From: Bifidobacterium sp. ESL0728
GTDB taxonomy: Bacteria; Actinomycetota; Actinomycetes; Actinomycetales; Bifidobacteriaceae
Reading direction: 5' to 3'
Length of the DNA: 64,000 nt
Assembly: GCF_029392015.1 (NCBI RefSeq)
Contig: NZ_CP113925.1
Location: 620,001-684,000, forward strand
The notes below the pieces were generated by a model, which worked only from the letters and a program-made list of their open reading frames with translations, was not told the DNA's origin and ran no database searches. Below are positions 17,396 through 25,506 of this stretch, piece after piece. Both the position numbers and the translations under genes were made by a program. Every line of letters starts with the position of its first letter. Position 1 is the stretch's first letter.

Positions 17396-19330
17396 ATGGT
17401 CACCATAGCAGAAATGATTCGCCCAACCGACATCAACACGAAGAACATAATCGCCGATAAGACATTCGCCGAGCTGGTGAGACAAGCCCCACAGGACAGT
17501 AACCGTCCTCATCCGATAAACCAGGCGCAATCGCACAAGACAAAAGCTGCAGACACCGTCAATGAGCCGGCGTATACCGTATGCTCTTCAACGCTGAACA
17601 TTGAACCTTCGTCGCAATCCCACGCTGATATCAGTGCCGCTGTGGGCCCCGGTTTGGAGGATGAGGCCGACGGATCCGTCCGTCTTATCAATTGCAATCA
17701 TGTCGGTGTCCTTACCGCCTATCTTCTTGATAAAAGGCGGCGTCTTCCCGTCCTTGTGGCATCGCGCCGTCCCGTTTTGGACTGCTGTATGTTCGATACC
17801 GCCAAGCTTGCGGCCGACTTGGTAGGGGTGGCTACTGTTTTTGAATTGCTGGACTCCTATACGTCATTGGCATTTGCCGACGCGCTCTCCAAAAAATATC
17901 AGGTATACGGCGGCATGGTGCGTCTCTACCCGGCCGGATTCGATTGGTTGGTTGATTCGACATTGCTGAAAGGCCCTTATCATGCCAAGACCAGCGAACA
18001 GCGCCTGCATTGGGGTTCACAGATTGTTCACGAAGCGTTTGCCATGATGGCACAGGGGCAGGCGAAGTCCATCGAGGTTCCGGGCAAACGCAGTGAACGT
18101 CGTATATTCCATGAAGCCACGGTCACCGGTACATTATCGGACCGGTGCATTGCCCGGCTTGACAATGGCACTGTGGTGTCGGTAGCTGCACCGAAAAAGG
18201 CCTCTGGTATAAATGTTGATCGCCTATTCGAAAAGGGGCAGAGAATCTGCGGCAACGTCAATCCGGAAACGAACGTCATGACCGGCATAAAGATTCGACC
18301 CCGCAACGAGGCCCTTGCCGATTACCGTGCTGGCATGACCGTGCTAGCCCGCGTGGAGAAGGCGGACCAGGATGAATGTTCAATGATGCTGTACCCGGGC
18401 GTTGTGGTGAAGGTTTCGGCCGAAGACATGCCTGGTGTCTTCTCTTCGCAATCGGAGAGTCTGCGTTGTTCGTCGGCGGTAGGGACGGCTTTGCCCATGC
18501 TGATCAGGTTCCGGGGCAAGGGTTGGACGCAGTGGGATATGTGCTTCTCCGACGCCGATATCGATAGCGTCTCACCGGCTCCCGCGTTGTTGGATGGTGG
18601 ACCGGAATGGTTGCAGAAAAAGGATGTCGACGAATCGGTGTTTGCACAGAACAAAAGTGCGGAGGCTAGCGGTAAGAAAGTGGGTTCTCCAACCGCCGAT
18701 TCCATTGGATTCGCAAACGGAATTTCCGATGAGTCGTCTGCAGCCGCTCTCGCCTCGCAGCTTTCCGCTGAGAAAAGCAAGAATGAGAAACTCAATGAGA
18801 AGTATGAGCGCAAATGTCGCCAGTTCGCTTCGTTGCAGGAATATGCAGCACAGCAACGCAATCTGCGTTTGCAACAGAATCCGCAATTCCATACGATGCG
18901 AGGGGCGTTCAAGGAGGACTCCCAGCGTCTGCGCTATGAAGCCATTCGTTTTGACGCGTGGATCCGCGAGACTTGGTCCCTTCGATTTTCTGCCGAGGAC
19001 AAGCCGCGTTACCCGCTTCCCGAAACGTGGGACTACGATCCCGGCTTCTTCGATTCCTTGGAGGGCACGGCCATCAATCGGCAGGAAGTGATTGATGCCT
19101 GCATCGATGTGCTCACCGGACTTGTCGAACAATCCAAATCGCGAGGCCTGCACCCGTTTCGTGAGAGCAGCGGCCCGTTGTCACCCGCCCGTCGTGGTCC
19201 GAATGGCGAAAAGATGTTCCGCATCAATCTTGGCCAAGGTGTTTCGGCACGACGGATGCATTATGGAAAGGGGAAAGAAGGTCGGATCATCTTCGTATTT
19301 GTCGGTGAGCATGATGAAGGGCTGTGGTGA
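17396..19330 (+). CDS. Multi-domain island protein: unknown N-domain, two S1/OB-like repeats, coiled coil, possible RelE-like C-domain
   Basis: 644 residues from ATG 17396 (AAAGGATATCTT upstream); an earlier ATG at 17309 has no ribosome site. About residues 95-220 form an unrecognised alpha/beta domain (LPVLVASRRPVLD...YGGMVRLYPAG). Residues about 245-300 (TGTLSDRCIARLDNGTVVSV) and 310-350 (GMTVLARVEKADQDE) look like two S1/OB RNA-binding folds. A coiled coil covers about 450-500. The C-terminus (KMFRINLGQGVSARRMHYG...IIFVFVGEHD) resembles the beta-sheet end of RelE/HigB-type RNases. The fold calls are inference. It has the shared island promoter and lies upstream of the TIR gene with a 170-base gap. 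An RNA-targeting component of the island is a reasonable guess. Confidence 0.6.
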   Translation: MVTIAEMIRPTDINTKNIIADKTFAELVRQAPQDSNRPHPINQAQSHKTKAADTVNEPAYTVCSSTLNIEPSSQSHADISAAVGPGLEDEADGSVRLINCNHVGVLTAYLLDKRRRLPVLVASRRPVLDCCMFDTAKLAADLVGVATVFELLDSYTSLAFADALSKKYQVYGGMVRLYPAGFDWLVDSTLLKGPYHAKTSEQRLHWGSQIVHEAFAMMAQGQAKSIEVPGKRSERRIFHEATVTGTLSDRCIARLDNGTVVSVAAPKKASGINVDRLFEKGQRICGNVNPETNVMTGIKIRPRNEALADYRAGMTVLARVEKADQDECSMMLYPGVVVKVSAEDMPGVFSSQSESLRCSSAVGTALPMLIRFRGKGWTQWDMCFSDADIDSVSPAPALLDGGPEWLQKKDVDESVFAQNKSAEASGKKVGSPTADSIGFANGISDESSAAALASQLSAEKSKNEKLNEKYERKCRQFASLQEYAAQQRNLRLQQNPQFHTMRGAFKEDSQRLRYEAIRFDAWIRETWSLRFSAEDKPRYPLPETWDYDPGFFDSLEGTAINRQEVIDACIDVLTGLVEQSKSRGLHPFRESSGPLSPARRGPNGEKMFRINLGQGVSARRMHYGKGKEGRIIFVFVGEHDEGLW

Positions 19331-19500
19331 TAGGTCTGCGGGATGTGAAAGTTTGCGGATTTCCGTCCAGCTGTTCGCGTGACGAATTCGGCGGCGTGAT
19401 GGGCACACTTCGATGGATAGACGAGGAAGCGTTGTGTTGGTGTGGGTATTGTTGTCGGGTATATCATGGACTCATACTTTTTCCAATGCAGGGAGCCACT

Positions 19501-21267
19501 ATGATGAACAATGCTGAAGACGAGCACCGTTCGTTGCAGGTCTTTTTAAGCTATTCTCATCGCGATGACACATTGGGGCTTTTGACAACCTTAGTGCAGA
19601 CGGCTATCGACCAATACAACGCCGACGCTGCGGAATCGAACAGTCTGACTTTTGACCTGTTTATCGACAATACGGGTATCTCCAGTGGAGACCATTGGGA
19701 TCAGGTCATCGATCAGGAGCTTGATGTGACCGACATCTTCCTGCCGTGTATCACTCTTAGTTACTGTCTGAGCGAGAACTGCGCCAAGGAATTCACCTAT
19801 TTCCAACAGGTTCGTCATCAGGATGAAGGAGCCCACTGCTGTATTCCGCTGTTCTTACAGGACATCCCGCAGGAGTTTGCATCGCTCGCAACGTTTAACG
19901 GAGAGGTGTTTACTGAAGCCAAAGCAATCAATGGCGTTGAAGTGTCTGCACTGCTTAACCAACGTGCTATTGGGCGTGACGAGCTTGAGAAGCTTATAGT
20001 TTCTAAGCTTGTGTACGCTTTGGACCAAGCGGTGCAAAATCTTTCCGCACAGAAGGTGGCGCCGTCAGACGGTGATTCCGGTGATGAAAGAAGCCCGGAA
20101 CAGTGGAAGGAGGATATGTTTATTGAGCGGAGAGGAGATATGCTTGTTGAGCAGAAAGGGGATGTGGCTATTGACCTGACGACTTCTGTTGGGATGAAGT
20201 CCTCTGTTGCTAATGTACATTCCATCGTTACTATGAACAAGCCTGCCCCTTGTGTGATATTCAATGCCGTTATCGATGACTCCAGCGGGGTTGAAGAGCG
20301 CGGATTTGCCTTGATTAGGGATGTGACAGAGCGGGGGGAAGCCGGCTGCGTTGCTAATGCTGGCGAATATGGCAAGGTCTGTACCGCGTTCAAGGACCAT
20401 GTGTATATGGTCAAAGCTTTTGTCCGCAACAACATCGCGGCGAACCGTGGACTCACAATGCGCAATGTGCGGATCACGACGGCATGGAACGCGAAGGCCA
20501 CTGCGGGTCTTAAATCACAGGTACGAGCCCAGTCCGACAATTTTGATAAAAACGGCAAGGGTGAGGAGGGGCTGTCCGGCGGGGTCTGGGATGAGGCATG
20601 TCTTATGGCGGAGGATGGGTATCAACTGCAAACGAGCTTTGTTCCCGGATCAGCACGCTACTTCAGTAACGCCGGCCCAGAAGAAGGGATCGAACTGTCC
20701 AATGACATAACGGGTGCGTCGGGCACGCCCTTACACTATGAGCAGATGAACGATGAGATTCCTAAATCTACGGAGTATTCCGGTTATGTTTCCTTCCTCG
20801 TGCGGGTTGTCGATATCGCCCCGGCGTTTTCCTGCGTTGCATGGGTCCGACATGCCGGGGAAAAGAAATGGCATCATGTGGTCAATGCCCAGCCGGGTGA
20901 TCGACTGCAGTTGAGGCTGGACTATCACAATACCGGCACGATTGTGCAGAAGGATGTTATTGCGCGCGAATATCTTCCGAAGGAGCTTGTCTACCAGCGA
21001 CAGACGACCCGACAGTGCACCTGCAATCATCTAGATGGCTACCTTATAAATGATGATCGATGGATTGAGAAAGGTCTGAATCTTGGGAGTTACCTCCCAG
21101 ATGGGAATACCACTCTCCTCTTCGATGTGGTGGTTGTAGACGGAATCGAGGGGGACGATAAAGGAAATCATAACATCGACACTGTGGGTCTCTTGATAAC
21201 GGCAGGTCGAACGAAGATGGCCTCCCGAATGATTTCTGTTTCTTGTAAACCGAAGCCGGAGGCGTAA
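19501..21267 (+). CDS. TIR-domain protein with beta-rich C-terminal domains
   Basis: 588 residues from ATG 19501 (GCAGGGAGCCACT upstream). The TIR domain covers about 12-150: VFLSYSHRDD, FIDNTGISSGDHWDQVI, and LSYCLSENCAKEF, where Glu97 occupies the catalytic position of TIR NADases (S-x-x-C-x-x-E). TIR domains of this type cleave NAD+, often making cyclic ADP-ribose signals. The rest is beta-rich. About residues 430-560 include VNAQPGDRLQLRLDYHNTG and ARxYLPKELVY, like DUF11/Ig-like repeats of surface proteins, which is unusual behind a TIR domain. There is no signal peptide, so it should be cytosolic. It may be the signal producer for the neighbouring SLOG and caspase proteins. Confidence 0.8.
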   Translation: MMNNAEDEHRSLQVFLSYSHRDDTLGLLTTLVQTAIDQYNADAAESNSLTFDLFIDNTGISSGDHWDQVIDQELDVTDIFLPCITLSYCLSENCAKEFTYFQQVRHQDEGAHCCIPLFLQDIPQEFASLATFNGEVFTEAKAINGVEVSALLNQRAIGRDELEKLIVSKLVYALDQAVQNLSAQKVAPSDGDSGDERSPEQWKEDMFIERRGDMLVEQKGDVAIDLTTSVGMKSSVANVHSIVTMNKPAPCVIFNAVIDDSSGVEERGFALIRDVTERGEAGCVANAGEYGKVCTAFKDHVYMVKAFVRNNIAANRGLTMRNVRITTAWNAKATAGLKSQVRAQSDNFDKNGKGEEGLSGGVWDEACLMAEDGYQLQTSFVPGSARYFSNAGPEEGIELSNDITGASGTPLHYEQMNDEIPKSTEYSGYVSFLVRVVDIAPAFSCVAWVRHAGEKKWHHVVNAQPGDRLQLRLDYHNTGTIVQKDVIAREYLPKELVYQRQTTRQCTCNHLDGYLINDDRWIEKGLNLGSYLPDGNTTLLFDVVVVDGIEGDDKGNHNIDTVGLLITAGRTKMASRMISVSCKPKPEA

Positions 21268-21369
21268 ACAGGTTCTCGTTCATCTACGTGTTTGAGCTGA
21301 ATATCCTTGAGTCTTGAATCAGCGGATTGAAGCGACATGGCTGTATGAATTGGTTTTCGTTGGCTGGGT

Positions 21370-21375
21370 TATAAT
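21370..21375 (+). promoter_or_regulatory. -10 hexamer TATAAT ahead of the second TIR-like membrane protein gene
   Basis: TATAAT lies 107 bases upstream of ATG 21483 in an AT-rich spacer. A TTGGTT 14 bases further upstream is a poor -35, so the promoter is tentative. Confidence 0.4.
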
Positions 21376-21482
21376 TTCAGCAAAGGCCGGTTTGCTGTAA
21401 GTTTGCAGTTGTCTTACAGGCTGTGGGAACAATGCTGTTGTAAAAATTACTGGTTGACCTGCTTTCAAAAGAGTTCCCTGTC

Positions 21483-23630
21483 ATGCGTAATTCAATATGG
21501 GAACAGTTGAAAGATGAGAGAAAGAAGAAAAGGATGACTCTGCTTGTAGCATTTCTGCTTATCATCATCGCGCAGATCATAGCAAGGATTGATCGGGGGT
21601 ATATCGAGCATAGGATTGCTTCGGGCAATTTAATAAACGCGTCCCTCATGCAGAAGGTCACCACTTCCAATATAGATTCCGATTTGCTTGACAGCGGATT
21701 GGTAGTGCCACGTATGGGACTCAATATGACGGTTCTGCCAATGATACGTGTCGTGGTGCCTGTCGCGATAGGTTATGGATTGTCATTATTCAAGCCCACG
21801 CTGATATGGCTGTGGTCAACTCTTGCCGCGATATATGTCGCAGCGTTGCCTCTGATTGACAAATTCATGGTGAGGGCCAGCAACAACAAACCCTCGAAAA
21901 TACCGATGAAGGCCGGAGAAATTTGCACGGTGTTGATCAGTGATATATTGGCCGCAATCGTATTGGAGAGGACATTTGATCTTGGCTATTCGACGTCCTG
22001 CGTTTTCCATCGTCTCCAGTTCCATTGGATATGGTGGCTGCTTTTCGCGATTGTTTTTCTGATTGGACTGTGGATTGCATATGCAATCGCCCGGTTTGGC
22101 GGTAGACTTTCAAAACGATTCGCTTCTTCTCATTTTGAGCTCGAGGCCGATGACCGTTTTGTGTTGTATCTGCGTTCGTTCCGAGATGAGCACGTTTCTG
22201 TCGAAGTGCCCGTTGGAATAGCAGAATTTGATTGCAATACGAGTTTGCGTGGTGTGCTTTGGCCGAGGATTTCCTTCGAGGAAATGTTGTCCAATGTTGT
22301 GGCCGCCGGTGTGGGCGATCTCATAACCGTCGGCAAACCAGGTGAGTTGCTGCCAAAGGCTGGAGCGGCGCGCAGTTATTACAAGAATGACGATTGGCAA
22401 GAGAATGTAAGGGTGACGGCTTTTCGCTCAAAAAATATCATCGTGGCTCTTGGTATCACGGATTCTCTGAAATGGGAGATTGCCCATCTCAAAGAATGGG
22501 GCCTGCTCGCCAAATGTCTGTTCGTGGTGCCGCCGGACAACGAGAAGAGGACAAAAGAGCGTGTGAAAATCGCTTTCGATGCACTTGGGGTCAACAAGAA
22601 CGAGTATGAGGAACTTGACGATATGCCCGTGTTCATCATCGCGGGATTCAGCGTCAAGCCTGACGGATCCGTGCATTGGTTTTGGAATTTCGGTCGTGAT
22701 TGGTCGGCATATTTGAGCGCCGTGAATGTTTTCGAAGCGCGGACGGAAATGGTAGAAGGGCAAGAAAATGATGCGATGTCGTCTGAAGCCCTGTGGGATG
22801 ATTTGGAGGCTGAACAGGCATCCGGGCCGATTGCGTTTCGTTCATCAGGGAACCCAGGCAAGCGTCAGATTCAGCCTGACTTGTCGGTGCGTGCCACGAT
22901 AGTCTCGAGTACACCTGCAAAGGTTCTGACAAAACAGCGCCGTTGGGATGAAGCTGTACAAAAATATGCCAAATTGATTGAAAAGTTCGATGAGGCCCAT
23001 CAGGGGGAAGTTTTCGACGATTTTCCTGTCTATTACGGTGATGAGGCCCAGTCAATAGTCTATCTGCTTTATCATCAGCTTGAGGCGGAAGGAAAGAGTA
23101 CCGCAAACTATGGTGGGCAATTTCTTCTTCTTGCAGACAGGTTGATTACTAATCTTCATTCGTCTCCAAAGTATGTCTGGTTGTCGTCGATGGAAACGCA
23201 GAAGGCTGTTGTGGTGGAGACTGAAGTGAATGGTCTTGTGGCCGACTATGCGCGCGATAAACTTGAGGATTCCGATTTGGAAATCAAATCACGAAAGGAA
23301 CAGGTAGAAGCCGCTGAACGAACTCAGGACCAGAGGATAGTTATGACAGCGCAATCGGCGTTGTATTTGGCCTTGCATGAAAGTTCGGAAAGAGTCGATG
23401 CTGCCAGAGCAAGGCTGGAATCCGCAATAAAACTTGGCGATGTGCGTTCGCAGGCTACAAATCATTTGTATATAGGTTTGGGCCTTGCGGAGCAAGGGGC
23501 CGACCGAAGCGAATGGGAACCGGAGTTGCGCATGGCTAGCAAACAATTCAAAGAGTGCGGGGAGACCGAGAACGCGCAAGGCGCATTAGATTATATAGCG
23601 AAATTTGATAGGAATACCCAGTCGGATTGA
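21483..23630 (+). CDS. Membrane protein with TIR-like domain and C-terminal helical repeats (paralogue 2)
   Basis: 715 residues; ATG 21483 has AAAAGAG upstream, while ATG 21534 (after AAGAAAAGG) would match the start of the paralogue. The organisation equals that of the protein at 14793-16997: N-terminal helices, FVLYLRSFRDE, LITVGKPGELLPKAGAA, then VALGITDSLKWEIAHLKEW with the TIR-like Glu. The conserved W-F-W-N-F-G-R-D-W-S-A-Y segment follows, and the C-terminus (about 490-710) is helical and TPR-like. The two paralogues lie in opposite orientation around the 644-residue protein and the TIR gene. Retention of two full-length diverged copies suggests different specificities or a hetero-oligomer. 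Its function is unknown. Confidence 0.65.
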   Translation: MRNSIWEQLKDERKKKRMTLLVAFLLIIIAQIIARIDRGYIEHRIASGNLINASLMQKVTTSNIDSDLLDSGLVVPRMGLNMTVLPMIRVVVPVAIGYGLSLFKPTLIWLWSTLAAIYVAALPLIDKFMVRASNNKPSKIPMKAGEICTVLISDILAAIVLERTFDLGYSTSCVFHRLQFHWIWWLLFAIVFLIGLWIAYAIARFGGRLSKRFASSHFELEADDRFVLYLRSFRDEHVSVEVPVGIAEFDCNTSLRGVLWPRISFEEMLSNVVAAGVGDLITVGKPGELLPKAGAARSYYKNDDWQENVRVTAFRSKNIIVALGITDSLKWEIAHLKEWGLLAKCLFVVPPDNEKRTKERVKIAFDALGVNKNEYEELDDMPVFIIAGFSVKPDGSVHWFWNFGRDWSAYLSAVNVFEARTEMVEGQENDAMSSEALWDDLEAEQASGPIAFRSSGNPGKRQIQPDLSVRATIVSSTPAKVLTKQRRWDEAVQKYAKLIEKFDEAHQGEVFDDFPVYYGDEAQSIVYLLYHQLEAEGKSTANYGGQFLLLADRLITNLHSSPKYVWLSSMETQKAVVVETEVNGLVADYARDKLEDSDLEIKSRKEQVEAAERTQDQRIVMTAQSALYLALHESSERVDAARARLESAIKLGDVRSQATNHLYIGLGLAEQGADRSEWEPELRMASKQFKECGETENAQGALDYIAKFDRNTQSD

Positions 23631-23793
23631 AACGATATCGATGTATAAAGCGGATGTGGAACGTTCAACAGATGGCATGAGCTCAGTGGAATCCGCTTGA
23701 ATCCGTAGTTTTCCGTTTGGTTTGTCTTCCCACAAAGGTCGATATAATTGTCATATCTGCCTTGCTGCTTTGCCACTTGGAAAGGATGGGTCG

Positions 23794-24279
23794 ATGAAGA
23801 CGCGTATAGGAATAACGGGACACCAGCGAATTCCCGCCGCTGCCTACGGGTATGTCGAACGCGGCCTGAGCGAGTTTCTCAGGTCTTATGAAGGCTTGGG
23901 CAAAGAAGTGACGGGCGTGAGCTGCTTGGCATACGGGGCCGATCAGTTGTTTGCTTCAGCTATGCTCAAGGGCGGCCATGGTCTTGAAGCGATCATCCCC
24001 TGCGACCACTACGAAACGACCTTTGACGATGCTGGCCTTCGTGAGTACCGGTCATTGCTTGGCCGTGCCTCGAATGTTTTGAAGCTGGATTATCCACAAC
24101 CTTGTGAGGACGCTTTTCTTGCCGCCGGTTTGCAAGTGGTAGATCGTTGCGATGTGCTGGTCGCTTTCTGGGATGGCCTTCCGGCCGCGGGCAAAGGCGG
24201 TACCGGCGATGTGGTGGATTATGCGCGTCAGCAGGGCAAGCCGGTGACCATCATCTGGCCCGAAGGCGTCGTTCACTGA
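23794..24279 (+). CDS. Stand-alone SLOG-fold nucleotide-binding protein
   Basis: 161 residues from ATG 23794 (TTGGAAAGGATGGGTCG upstream). The whole protein is one Rossmann-like domain: RIGITGHQR (5-12), GVSCLAYGADQLFA, AIIPCDHY, ADP-binding-like VVDRCDVLVAFWDG, and the GGTGDVVDYA turn at 135-144. This is the signature order of the SLOG superfamily, which also contains DprA-type and LOG-type proteins and the sensor domain of Thoeris ThsA, where it binds a cyclic ADP-ribose isomer. As a free-standing protein between a TIR-like gene and a caspase gene it could be the nucleotide sensor of the island. It is convergent with the caspase gene (39 bases between stops). Confidence 0.75.
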   Translation: MKTRIGITGHQRIPAAAYGYVERGLSEFLRSYEGLGKEVTGVSCLAYGADQLFASAMLKGGHGLEAIIPCDHYETTFDDAGLREYRSLLGRASNVLKLDYPQPCEDAFLAAGLQVVDRCDVLVAFWDGLPAAGKGGTGDVVDYARQQGKPVTIIWPEGVVH

Positions 24280-24318
24280 AATCGGTTCGGGGCAGTTGAC
24301 CACAGTGCTGCGGGGAAT

Positions 24319-25362
24319 TTAGATGAGTCCTTTGGCCGCCAGATTCCAATAATATTGTCCGCGCAGCGTCAGCGAAATCGTTCCGCCCTTTATGCAGGCC
24401 CAATACAAATCGTGGTTGCCGTCGTCGGCGTCGATGTTGACGAGATGCGCATCGCGCCATATCTTGAAATCCTCCATCAGCTTCATGGAGGGGGTCAGTT
24501 CGTCCGGTCGTTCCTGCCCAGTGCGCATTTTGCCTTCGGATGCCGTCGATTTTTCCATTTCAGGATAGGGATGGAATTTCTTGTCGGCTCGGCTGAAAAT
24601 TCGGCATCCTTGCTTCTCAGGTCTCGGATCCGTTGCCGTGTAGAGCAGACGCAATTGCTTGCGGCTTATTCCGGTCTGTGTATGCCTTAAGACGATGATT
24701 TTGTCGAGACACGCCTTGAGCACCGGTTGCTGACGTGCCCCACGCGAGGTGATCGCCATACTGGCGTCGGCGTAGAGGGAGACCGCCGTGACGTTGCCGA
24801 AAATATCCGCGCTCCCGCCCTGCAGCCCGGCCAGTAGACTGGCGGTGAATATGCCGTGGTCGCCCAGTTCGGCCGCCTGCTGGTTTTCGCGGGCCGCAGC
24901 CAGCACGACGACGTTTCGTGGCACGTCGATGTTTTTGATCGATCCGGCATGGCAGCAATCAAGAATGACGGTGACCGTGTTGACCTGTGGATGTTGTTTG
25001 ATGATTTTCATCAGATCGGAAAAGCGCAGGCCGTGGCGTTCGTCATCCTTGTCGGGATCGTCTTCGACGCTGGCGAGCAGCAAGTCGTGTCTTTTCAATT
25101 TGTCCGCGTGACCTGAGAAATAAAAGAGGATGTCATTGCCATCGGCGTCGGCGAACAGGGCCTTGACCTGATCGAGCATTCTTGACTCTCGGGCAGAGGA
25201 ACCTAGCAATAGTGATTTTTCCGGCGAACTCCAATCGTATCCGCCATCGGAATCGTATAGCAATTCGGCTATCGAGCGAGCGTCGTTTTCGCAATAGCTC
25301 AGTAACGGCCACTTTTCGGAGTCATAGTGGTTTATGCCTATGTACAGCGCTTCTCTGGACAT
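24319..25362 (-). CDS. Caspase-like (C14) cysteine protease
   Basis: 347 residues from ATG 25362, chosen for the GGAGGA site 9 bases upstream; a longer start at 25431 lacks one. The caspase fold is clear: ALYIGINHYD, the catalytic His85 in LFYFSGHAD and Cys137 in VILDCCHAG. Residues about 245-347 form an extra C-terminal domain with conserved tryptophans (FKIWRDAHL, LYWACIKGG, YYWNLAAKG), perhaps for target or regulator binding. Caspase-like proteases are effectors in several bacterial defence systems, including a Thoeris variant in which a TIR-made nucleotide activates such a protease. The gene is divergent from the 729-residue orphan gene. Substrate unknown. Confidence 0.85.
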   Translation of the reverse strand: MSREALYIGINHYDSEKWPLLSYCENDARSIAELLYDSDGGYDWSSPEKSLLLGSSARESRMLDQVKALFADADGNDILFYFSGHADKLKRHDLLLASVEDDPDKDDERHGLRFSDLMKIIKQHPQVNTVTVILDCCHAGSIKNIDVPRNVVVLAAARENQQAAELGDHGIFTASLLAGLQGGSADIFGNVTAVSLYADASMAITSRGARQQPVLKACLDKIIVLRHTQTGISRKQLRLLYTATDPRPEKQGCRIFSRADKKFHPYPEMEKSTASEGKMRTGQERPDELTPSMKLMEDFKIWRDAHLVNIDADDGNHDLYWACIKGGTISLTLRGQYYWNLAAKGLI

Positions 25363-25506
25363 GCTTACGTTTCCTCCGGTGGACGTTTTCGTTTTTGACA
25401 ACTTATCATTGTTGGTGTCTACGACGGTCATATTTTATCATCCAGCTGGTAAACTGGACACCATTCCAATGATGGGCGACGGGCAGATTACGGCTAGGAG
25501 GATTCC

